From NCBI RefSeq assembly GCF_030272615.1, contig NW_026728920.1, positions 202,501-240,000 on the forward strand: 37,500 nucleotides of DNA. The letters are read 5' to 3'. Below, one piece after another: positions 24,446-31,794 of this stretch; the first letter of the stretch is position 1, and every line of letters starts with the position of its first letter. The position numbers and the translations under genes are program-made. This DNA comes from Cryptomeria japonica (taxonomy: Eukaryota > Streptophyta > Pinopsida > Cupressales > Cupressaceae). The notes beneath the pieces are model-generated. The model searched no databases and was not told where the DNA came from. It was given only the letters and a program-made list of their open reading frames with translations.

Positions 24446-24563
24446 GGGTGCAACACCGGGACTTCCCGGGAGGTCACCCATCCCAGTACTACTCCGGCCC
24501 AAGCGCGCTTAACTGCGGAGTTCTGATGGGATCCGGTGCACTAACGCTGGTATGATCGCACCC
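24444..24563 (-). rRNA. 5S ribosomal RNA gene, copy 5
   Basis: The 118-nt coding sequence is the same as copies 1-4, with intact internal promoter and terminal helix, and the T6 terminator type of copies 1 and 3. It sits in the truncated last unit and is the copy nearest the Pol I promoters, about 2.7 kb upstream of P1 and pointing away from them. Confidence 0.98.
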
Positions 24564-24591
24564 GTTATGAGCTTGTCGCAGTGTGTACTTA
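24564..24591 (-). promoter_or_regulatory. 5S upstream promoter elements, copy 5
   Basis: TAAGTA at -28 to -23 and C at -1, identical to copy 1. Confidence 0.65.
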
Positions 24592-25375
24592 GCAAACCGC
24601 GACCCACGTGCGAATCCACCCCGGCCACCCACCCCCGTCGAGGTGCACACCCTCCCTCGCGAAGTGCGCCCCGTTCGCCAAGTGTGAGCCCTGCCCGGGT
24701 GCGCGCACCTTGCTAGGGCGTCGGGTGTGCACCCGGCCCGGCCTACGTGCGTGCACCTGGACGGGGCGTCGTGTGCGTGCAGTGTCCCGTCTGCAACGCG
24801 GTGCCCACACACCACCTCGGGCGCAACGACCTGCGCTCACATGTGGGCCGAGTGCACCTTGGTGCATGTTCGGGGCGCCTCGGGTGCACGCTCGATCTTG
24901 CCCCGGTGCACCAAGGCGCTCGGTTTGCCCCGGGTGCGCACTTGGTGCAAGGTGGGCACCCAAAATAGGGATCAAGCACCAAAACACAAGTTTCGGGATG
25001 CAAAATGGGACCCAAGGACCACAAATGCGTTCCAAGACCCATGATGGGTCCACGAGAACAAAAATGTGTTCCGAGACTTAATAAACAAATATTGGGTTTT
25101 AGGAGAAGAAACATGCTCTGATGCCCAAAACGAGAATCGACCCCGAAAAGGCCACAGGCCAAAAGTGGGATGCGAGACAAAAAAAAATGGGACCCGAGGA
25201 CCAAAATTGGGTTCCCAGGTCGAAGACAGGGCAACCGGACAAGAAACGACCTCTAAGGCTCGAAATGAGTCCCGACGACTAAAACTTGACAAGAAGCACC
25301 CATCAGGCACCCAACTCGACACCCATGGGATGCCGACCCACCCGGGCTTCCACCTAGCACACCTTGGCACCCACC

Positions 25376-27030
25376 CACCCTCGCACCCAACCTCGCACCC
25401 AACTTAGCACCTTTGAACCCACATTGGCACTCACCCTGACCCTGGCACCTTGGAACCCACATTGGCACTCACCTTGACCCTGGCACCCACCTTTGCACTC
25501 ACCTTGGGACCCACCCTGGCTCCCACCTCGGCACCCACCCAGACACCCACCTTGGTTCCTTGGCACCCACCTTGGATCCTTGGCACCCACCCCGACACCC
25601 ACCTTGGCACGCAACTTGGCTACTTGCCACCCACCTTGGCTCCTTGACGCCCACCCCGACAACCACCCCGTGACCTACCCTGGCTAGGGTTGGTGCACAC
25701 CCACCCTGGTGCCCACCTTGGCACCCACCCCATGACCCACCTTGGCACGCACCTTAGTACCCACCCCGTTACCCACCCTAGGACCCACCCCGTGACCCAC
25801 CTTGGCCAGGGTGGGTGCACCCACCCTGGTGCCCACCTTGGCACCCACCCATCCTAGCACCCAGCCTGTGACCGGGCTTGGAACCCAACCTTGCACCCGT
25901 CTTGGCCAGTGTGGGTGCGCACCCATCCTGGCACCCACGTTGTGACACACCCTTTAACCCACGCACCCTAGCAGCCACGTTGGCACCCACCTTGGAACAC
26001 AACCTAGCAACTTGGCACCCACCCCGTGACCCACCTTGGCATCCACCATAGCAGTCGCCCACTTGGCACCCACCTTGGAACCCAAGTTGGCACCCACCTC
26101 GGCACCCACCTTGACACTTGTGGACCCACCTTGCCACTCACCCTAGCATCGACCCATCCTAGCACCCACCCTGGCACCTTTGCACCCTAGCACTCACCCA
26201 TCCTAGCACCTAACCTGTGACCCACCTTGACACTCACCCTCGCACCCACCTTGGAACCCAACCTAGCACCCACCCACCCTGACACCAACCCTAGCACCTA
26301 CCCACCCTTGCACCCACCCTGTGACCCATCTTGGCACCCACCCATCCTACCACTCAACCTATCACCCACCTTCTCACCCACCTTGGCATCCACCTTAGCA
26401 CCCACCCACACTGGCACCTTGGCACCCACCTCGGGCAAGGTGGGTGCACACCCACCCTGACACCCAATTTAGAACCAACCGAGCATGTTACCCACCTTGG
26501 CACCCACATTGCAGCCCACCCTAGTACCCACCCTATGACCCACATTGGCATCCACACCCTAGCACCCAGGCACCTCGACACCCGCCTTGACACGCACCCT
26601 AGCACTAAACCTGTGACCCACCTTGGAACTCACCCTAGAACCCACCCACCCTGTGAACCACCTTGGCATCCACCTTAGCACCCACCCACCTTGGCACCCA
26701 CTCTAGCACTCACCCATCCTAACACCCAACTTGTTACCCACCTTGGCACCCGCCCTCGCGTCCACCTTGAAACCCACCCTAGCACCCACCCACGCAGGAG
26801 CCCACCTTGGCACCCAACCTAACACCCACGCATCCTGGCACCCAACTTGTGACCCACCTTGGAACCCACCCTAGTACCCACCTTTGAACCCACTATATCA
26901 CCAACCCACCTTGGCACCCACCCTATGACCCTCTTTGGAATCCACCCTAGCACGCACCCACCCTGGCACCCACCATGGAGCGCACCCTAGCACCCACCCA
27001 CCTCGGCACGCACCTCAACACCCACCTTGG
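25376..27030. repeat. Expanded C-rich CACCCACCTTGG minisatellite
   Basis: Starts as the unit 5 copy of the minisatellite and, past the 25818 junction, continues for another 1.2 kb as more diverged GGCACCCACCTTGGCACCCA variants with recurring CATCCTAGCACCCA and CTGTGACCCACC words. The plus strand is C-rich throughout. There is no gene; the open frames are threonine/proline/histidine-rich artefacts of the repeat. Confidence 0.92.
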
Positions 27031-27063
27031 TGTGCGCACTGCGCCAACCTCTCAAAGACCCTA
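27031..27063 (+). repeat. Truncated class A promoter-repeat remnant
   Basis: GTGCGCACTGCGCCAACC followed by CTCAAAGACCCTATG matches the segment about 60-90 bp downstream of promoters P1-P10, but no TATATAGGGG core precedes it. It marks the fusion point between the minisatellite and the promoter repeats. Confidence 0.8.
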
Positions 27064-27215
27064 TGTGGTGCGCTCCAAAGTGTACACCTTTGGTGCGCTC
27101 CAAGGTGCGCACCTTTGGTGCACACCGAGGTGCACACCAAAGTGTGCACCGAGGTGAGCACCAAAGTGCACTCCAAGGTGCACACCAAGGCGTGCACCTT
27201 TGGTGCGGTCAATGC
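27064..27215. repeat. GTGCGC/GTGCACACC short repeats
   Basis: Short direct and inverted repeats such as GTGCGCTCCAAGGTGCGCAC and GGTGCACACCAAAGTGTGC. The vocabulary is shared with the 6-kb units and with the array at 28281-28905. Confidence 0.8.
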
Positions 27216-27272
27216 AAACGAATTCGGAAGTTGGGGTCGATGTCCTAATCGCTGCTGCAGACTACACGTATG

Positions 27273-27304
27273 AGAATCGGACAAATAGCTTTATATAGGG
27301 GAGG
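27273..27304 (+). promoter_or_regulatory. Pol I spacer promoter P1
   Basis: GAATCGGACAAATAGC, then TATATAGGGG at 27292. Plant Pol I core promoters have the consensus TATATA(R)GGGG, with initiation at or next to the A/G junction. P1 has one extra T before the core compared with P2-P10. Confidence 0.75.
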
Positions 27305-27431
27305 TGTTGCGTTTGATGGGTCGACTCCCCTGGTTGTGTGCACTGCACCAACTTCAAAGACCCTGTCTTGTTTAAGAAGTCAAAAGTTGGGGTGGATGTC
27401 CTAATCATTGCTGCAGTCTACGCATGTATGA

Positions 27432-27461
27432 GAATCAGACAAATAGCTTATATAGGGGAGG
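27432..27461 (+). promoter_or_regulatory. Pol I spacer promoter P2
   Basis: GAATCAGACAAATAGC and TATATAGGGG at 27449, followed by AGGTGTTGCATTCGGTGGG. Confidence 0.75.
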
Positions 27462-27651
27462 TGTTGCATTCGGTGGGTTGACTCCCCTGGTTGTGCGCAC
27501 TGCGCCAACCTCAAAGACCCCGCATAGCAGAAGAAGTCGGAAGTCGGATTTTGGTGAGCACCAAGGCGTGCACCTTTGGTGCGGTCAACGCAGACGAATT
27601 CAGAAGTTGGGGTGGATGTCCTAATCGTTGTTGCAGGCTACACATGTATGA

Positions 27652-27681
27652 GAATCAGACAAATAGCTTATATAGGGGAGG
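27652..27681 (+). promoter_or_regulatory. Pol I spacer promoter P3
   Basis: TATATAGGGG at 27669 in the class A context; the downstream arm is CTCCCTT instead of CTCCCCT. Confidence 0.75.
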
Positions 27682-27808
27682 TGTTGGGTTTGATGGGTCA
27701 ACTCCCTTGGTTGTGCGCATTACGCCAACCTCAAAGACCTTGTTTTCGTTAAGAAGTCAAAAGTTGGGGTCAATGTCCTAATGGCTCCTGTAGGCTACAC
27801 ATGTATGA

Positions 27809-27838
27809 GAATCGGACAAATAGCTTATATAGGGGAGG
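27809..27838 (+). promoter_or_regulatory. Pol I spacer promoter P4
   Basis: GAATCGGACAAATAGC and TATATAGGGG at 27826. Confidence 0.75.
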
Positions 27839-27965
27839 TGTTGGGTTTGATGGGTCGACTCCCCTGGTTGTGCGCATTACGTCAACCTCAAAGACCTTGT
27901 TTTCGTTAAGAAGTCAAAAGTTGGGGTCGATGTCCTAATTGCTCCTGTAGACTACACATGTATGA

Positions 27966-27995
27966 GAATCAGACAAATAGCTTATATAGGGGAGG
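27966..27995 (+). promoter_or_regulatory. Pol I spacer promoter P5
   Basis: GAATCAGACAAATAGC and TATATAGGGG at 27983. Confidence 0.75.
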
Positions 27996-28122
27996 TGTTG
28001 GGTTTGATGGGTTGACTCCCCTAGTTGTTCGCATTACACCAACCTCAAAGACCTTGTTTTCGTTTAGAAGCCGAAAGTTGGGGTCGATGTCCTAATTGCT
28101 CCTGCAGGCTACGCATGTATGA

Positions 28123-28152
28123 GAATCAGACAAATAGCTTATATAGGGGAGG
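28123..28152 (+). promoter_or_regulatory. Pol I spacer promoter P6
   Basis: GAATCAGACAAATAGC and TATATAGGGG at 28140. It is the last of the 157-bp series and lies about 130 bp upstream of the short-repeat array. Confidence 0.75.
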
Positions 28153-28280
28153 TGTTGGGTTTGATGGGTCGACTCCCCTGGTTGTGCGCATTGCGCCAAC
28201 CTCAAAGACCCTGCATTGCGGATGAAGTCGAAAGTCAGAGTTTGGTGTGCTACAAGGTGTGGTCGAAGGTGCTCACCTAG

Positions 28281-28905
28281 GTGTGCACCTTTGGAGCGCA
28301 GGAAAAGTGCCCTCCAAAAGTGCGCACCTTTGGAGTGCACAAAAGTGCCCTCCAAAAGTGCGCACCTTTGGAGCGCACAAAAGTGCCCTCCAAAAAGTGC
28401 CCTCCAAAAGTGCGCACCTTTGGAGCGCACAAAAGTGCCCTCCAAAAAGTGCCCTCCAAAAGTGCGCACCTTTGGAGTGCAGAAAAGTGCCCTCCAAAAA
28501 GTGCCCTCCAAAAGTGTGCACCTTTGGAGTGCACAAAAGTGCCCTCCAAAAGTGCGCACCTTTGGAGCGCAGAAAAGTGCCCTCCAAAAAGTGCCCTCCA
28601 AAAGTGCGCACCTTTGGAGCGCAGAAAAGTGCCCTCCAAAAAGTGCCCTCCAAAAGTGCGCACCTTTGGAGCGCAGAAAAGTGCCCTCCAAAAAGTGCCC
28701 TCCAAAAGTGCGCACCTTTGGAGCGCAGAAAAGTGCCCTCCAAAAAGTGCCCTCCAAAAGTGCGCACCTTTGGAGCGCACAAAAGTGCCCTCCAAAAAGT
28801 GCCCTCCAAAAGTGCGCACCTTTGGAGCGCACAAAAGTGCCCTCCAAAAGTGCGCACCTTTGGAGCGCACAAAAGTGCCCTCCAAAAGTGCGCACTTTTG
28901 GTGCG
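28281..28905. repeat. 38/52-bp GTGCGCACC-GTGCCCTCC array
   Basis: About thirteen copies of GTGCGCACCTTTGGAGCGCA, each followed by one or two GTGCCCTCCAAAA words, giving alternating short (38 bp) and long (51-53 bp) units. The array lies between promoters P6 and P7. The long open frames across it on both strands are repeat artefacts. By position it resembles spacer enhancer repeats of other rDNAs, but no function is shown. Confidence 0.92.
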
Positions 28906-28991
28906 CACCAAGGCGCTGGTTCGGTCGTTGCAGGCGAGTTCGGAAGTTGGGGTCGATGTCCTGAGCGGAGGTGCAAACTACACAGGTGTCG

Positions 28992-29021
28992 GAATCGGAC
29001 AAATAGCTTATATAGGGGAGG
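28992..29021 (+). promoter_or_regulatory. Pol I spacer promoter P7
   Basis: GAATCGGACAAATAGC and TATATAGGGG at 29009, followed by AGGTGTATGCTTCGATGGG. Confidence 0.75.
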
Positions 29022-29302
29022 TGTATGCTTCGATGGGTCGACTCCCCAGGTTGAGCGCACCGCGCCAACCTCAAAGACCCTACGGTATGGATGAAGTCGG
29101 AAGTTGGGTCCGATGACCGATTCGATTAGTAGGTATGCTCATGAGGTCGGAATTTGGGTCCGATGACCTGCCATGTGCAGGAAGGCGAATGTTGGCACTG
29201 TGCGTTGCAAGGTGCACACCAAGGTGCTGGTGCGGTCTTTTTAGTCGAGTTCGGAAGTTGGGGTCGATGTCCTGATCGGAGGTGCAAGCTACACAGGTGT
29301 GG

Positions 29303-29332
29303 GAATCGGACAAATAGCTTATATAGGGGAGG
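29303..29332 (+). promoter_or_regulatory. Pol I spacer promoter P8
   Basis: TATATAGGGG at 29320 in the P7 context. Confidence 0.75.
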
Positions 29333-29613
29333 TGTATGCTTCGTTGGGTCGACTCCCCGGGTTGAGCGCACCGCGCCAACCTCAAAGACCCTACGGTATG
29401 GATGAAGTCGGAAGTTGGGTCCGATGACCGATTCGATATGTAGGCATACTCGCGAGGTCGGAATTTGGGTCCGATGACCTGCCATGTGCAGGAAGGCGAA
29501 TGTTGGCACTGTGCGTTGCAAGGTGCGCACCAAGGCGCTGGTTCGGTCGTTGCAGGCGAGTTCGGAAGTTGGGGTCGATGTCCTGATCGGAGGTGCAAAC
29601 TACACAGGTGTGG

Positions 29614-29643
29614 GAATCGGACAAATAGCTTATATAGGGGAGG
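29614..29643 (+). promoter_or_regulatory. Pol I spacer promoter P9
   Basis: TATATAGGGG at 29631 in the P7 context. Confidence 0.75.
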
Positions 29644-29924
29644 TGTATGCTTCGTTGGGTCGACTCCCCGGGTTGAGCGCACCGCGCCAACCTCAAAGAC
29701 CCTACGGTATGGATGAAGTCGGAAGTTGTGTCCGATGACCGATTCGATATGTAGGCATACTCGCGAGGTCGGAATTTGGGTCCGATGACCTGCCATGTGC
29801 AGGAAGGCGAATGTTGGGACTGTGCGTCGCAAGGTGCGCACCAAGGCGCTGGTGCCGTCGTTGCAGTCGAGTTCGGAAGTTGGGGTCGATGTCCTGGTCA
29901 GAGGTGCAAACTACACAGGTGTGG

Positions 29925-29954
29925 GAATCGGACAAATAGCTTATATAGGGGAGG
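29925..29954 (+). promoter_or_regulatory. Pol I spacer promoter P10
   Basis: TATATAGGGG at 29942 in the P7 context; last class A promoter. Confidence 0.75.
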
Positions 29955-30080
29955 TGTATGCTTCGATGGGTCGACTCCCCGGGTTGAGCGCACCGCGCCA
30001 ACCTCAAAGACCCTACAGTATGGATGAAGTCGGAAGTTGGGTCCGATGACCGATTCGATACGTAGGCATATTGGCGAGGT

Positions 30081-30350
30081 CTGAATTTGTGTCCGATGAC
30101 CTGCCATGCGCAGGAAGGCGGAATTTGGGTCCGATGACCGAGTTGATGGCGTGCCATGCGCAGAAAGGCGGAATTTGGGTCCGATGACCGAGTTGATGTT
30201 GATGGCCCGCCATGCACAGGAAGGCGGAATTTGGGTCCGATGACCGATTTGAAGGCGTGCCATGCGCAGAAAGGCGGAGTTTGGGTCCGATGACCGAGTT
30301 GATATTGATGGCCCGCCATGCGCAGGAAGGCGGAATTTGGGTCCGATGAC
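30081..30350. repeat. 50/56-bp GGAATTTGGGTCCGATGAC repeats
   Basis: GGAATTTGGGTCCGATGAC or a close variant begins near 30082, 30120, 30170, 30226, 30276 and 30332. Spacings alternate 50, 56, 50, 56 bp after the first, because alternate copies carry an extra GATGTTGATGG-type segment. The effective unit is a 106-bp dimer. Confidence 0.88.
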
Positions 30351-30469
30351 CTGACATACGCATGGAGTCCGACTCGGGGGCCGATGTTCGATTCGATGAC
30401 TTGCATTGTGGGTAAAGTCGGAAGTTGTGGTCTTTGACCCGATTCGATGACCAGACTTCGGCTGCTTGA

Positions 30470-30499
30470 GAATCGGACAAATAACTTATATAGGGGAGG
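30470..30499 (+). promoter_or_regulatory. Pol I promoter P11 (class B)
   Basis: GAATCGGACAAATAACT and TATATAGGGG at 30487. Confidence 0.75.
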
Positions 30500-30522
30500 T
30501 AGTGTTCTCGAGCATCCTCCCC

Positions 30523-30620
30523 CCGTGCCCGTTTATGTCGATTGATGCTGGTGCTCGACTGGTTGGAGCGCTCGGATGCAAAAATCTTGCACCAGGATTT
30601 ATCGATTGTGATGGACACGG
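30523..30620 (+). other. Inverted repeat downstream of P11
   Basis: Arms 30523-30557 and 30586-30620 flank a 28-nt loop containing GCGCTCGGAT. Most positions pair or wobble, including CTGGTGC with GCACCAG and TCGAT with ATCGA, but the middle is interrupted. It starts 36 bp after the TATATAGGGG start. Confidence 0.7.
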
Positions 30621-30910
30621 CAAGTCTCCTGATTGCTATGCAGGAGCTCATCGTGAATCTCTATGCGGCCTTGGTATGGACTCGACCTGCGGAATGGTTC
30701 GGCAATGGTAGTCGCTCCAACACGTCCTTGCAATGGCCACAGAGGTGATTCGACTAGAGCTCCAGTCTAGCTTTTGGGTTGCTTGGCGGACTGGTATAGC
30801 CGCGATCGAGTTCCGGCCATGAACGTTTTAGATAGCTCTTGGGCTTTCTGGGACGGAAGTCGGAAGTTTGGGCTGTTGTCCGATTTGATGACCATTCTTC
30901 GGATGTGTGA

Positions 30911-30940
30911 GAATCGGACAAATAACTTATATAGGGGACT
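30911..30940 (+). promoter_or_regulatory. Pol I promoter P12 (class B)
   Basis: GAATCGGACAAATAACT and TATATAGGGG at 30928. The following bases are ACTGTGTTG rather than AGGTG. Confidence 0.72.
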
Positions 30941-30962
30941 GTGTTGTCTCACGCAGCCCCCT

Positions 30963-31061
30963 CCGTGCCCCTCTATCTCGACCGATGTTGGTGCTTGAAA
31001 GGGTTGGGATCGCTCGGATTTATAAACGTGCACCACCATTTGTCGAGTGTGAGGGACGCGG
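30963..31061 (+). other. Inverted repeat downstream of P12
   Basis: Arms 30963-30997 and 31027-31061 pair over about three quarters of their length (for example CTCGAC with GTCGAG and TGGTGC with GCACCA), with a loop holding CGCTCGGAT. It starts 35 bp after the TATATAGGGG start. Confidence 0.7.
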
Positions 31062-31400
31062 CAGGTCTCCTAAATGCTATACGGGCGCTCTCTGAGAATC
31101 TCTATCCGGCCTCGACACAGACTAGTCTTGCTGAATGGTTTGGCACTGGTAGTCGATCCAACACGTCGTTGTTGTGGCCGCCTAGGCGATTCGATTCGAG
31201 CCCCCGTCTAGCTTTTGGGTTGCTTGGCGGATTTTGCCCTATCCGCAAGTGAGCTCGGTCCCTAAACGTTCGAGAAACCCGATTGCTATGCGCCGACTCT
31301 CTTTCTTGCGAGCCTCCATCTAGCTTTTGGGTCTCTACGGAACGGAAGTCGGAATCTGGGACCGTTGTTTGATTCGACGAGGCAGACTACGGTTGTGCGA

Positions 31401-31430
31401 GAATCGGACAAATAACTTATATAGGGGAGG
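31401..31430 (+). promoter_or_regulatory. Pol I promoter P13, candidate pre-rRNA gene promoter
   Basis: GAATCGGACAAATAACT and TATATAGGGG at 31418, followed by AGGTGTTGACTGG. It is the last such core before the 188-bp array and the single-copy right end, so it is the best positional candidate for the 35S pre-rRNA start. A closer promoter of different sequence, or one beyond the window, cannot be excluded. Confidence 0.65.
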
Positions 31431-31452
31431 TGTTGACTGGAGCATTCTCCCC

Positions 31453-31546
31453 CGTGCCCCTCTAACTCGACCAATGCTGGCGCTCGAACGGTGGTAGCGC
31501 TCGGATTTTCGTTGAGCGCCAGCATTGGTCGATTTAGAGGGGCATG
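31453..31546 (+). other. Near-perfect long inverted repeat downstream of P13
   Basis: Arms 31453-31489 and 31511-31546 pair almost throughout: one unpaired G, one C-T mismatch and one G-T wobble in about 36 positions. The 21-nt loop holds GCGCTCGGAT, shared with the P11 and P12 loops. If P13 is used, this would be a stable hairpin about 30 nt from the 5' end of the transcript. Confidence 0.88.
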
Positions 31547-31794
31547 CGAGATTCCCGAATGCTATGCGAGGGCTCTAACGGAAATGTCTATTGGTTTCGG
31601 TATGGATGCAATTGCGAGTGGTTCGGCAAAGGTAGTCGTTCCGATGCGTCCATGTCGTGGCCAAATCGATAATTCGATTTGAGCCCTCGTATAGCATTTG
31701 GGTCTCTCGATGTGATTCCGCATTCCAGTCCCTTTGGGCACTGCTTGAGCCGCATCCCAGGGGGTTCCCTTCCCAATAATCTGCCTCGCAACCC

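Larger units (their letters stand above)
24140..25818. repeat. 6-kb 5S-bearing IGS repeat, unit 5, truncated
   Basis: The first 1679 bp of the unit match units 1-4, including the 5S gene, the A-rich segment and the minisatellite. Identity stops after GGTGGGTGC at 25818. Units 1-4 continue with CTTGGTGCGCACAACTTGCC, whereas here more minisatellite follows. The whole poly-T and GTGCGCACC block is therefore missing. Confidence 0.95.
27216..28235 (+). repeat. 157-bp class A spacer-promoter repeats (P1-P6)
   Basis: Six tandem copies, each with GAAGTTGGGGTCGATGTCCT, a short link, the promoter core, GGTCGACTCCCCTGG and GCGCCAACCTCAAAGACC. Core-to-core spacing is 157 bp except between P2 and P3 (220 bp), where 63 bp of GTGCACCTTTGG sequence matching 27183-27240 is retained. 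This is the typical layout of plant spacer promoters. Confidence 0.88.
28901..30110 (+). repeat. 311-bp class A spacer-promoter repeats (P7-P10)
   Basis: Copies start at 28901, 29212, 29523 and 29834 with an exact 311-bp step; the last is incomplete. Each holds GTGCGCACCAAGG, GAAGTTGGGGTCGATGTCCT, the promoter core, and a second half with GGTCCGATGACCGATTCGAT and CCATGTGCAGGAAGGCGAA. They are the 157-bp repeat plus a second element that is later amplified at 30081-30350. Confidence 0.92.
30351..31794 (+). repeat. Class B promoter units (P11-P13)
   Basis: Three diverged repeats of about 440-490 bp. Each has a GGAAGT(C)GGAA-type upstream region, a promoter core preceded by AATAACT (class A has AATAGCT), a long inverted repeat, CTATGC words, TGGTAGTCG and GTCTAGCTTTTGGGT. 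They connect the spacer promoters to the 188-bp array, whose right half is homologous to their downstream part. Confidence 0.82.

Noticed and set aside
1-25818. CRISPR array or bacterial repeat system
   Set aside because: Repeats are 6 kb, 207 bp or shorter tandem repeats without unique spacers. The 5S and Pol I promoter features are those of plant nuclear DNA.
1-25818. A free-standing 5S array with 6-kb spacers, not linked to 35S
   Set aside because: The array shares its minisatellite and GTGCGCACC words with, and is contiguous to, thirteen TATATAGGGG promoters, which fits a 35S spacer better. Only a contig reaching 26S on the left would settle it.
28092-29116. Open frames of 227-322 residues on both strands over the short-repeat array
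   Set aside because: The periodic translation (for example CAPLERTKVPSK-like) follows the 38/52-bp repeat in all frames and includes promoter sequence, so there is no independent evidence of coding.
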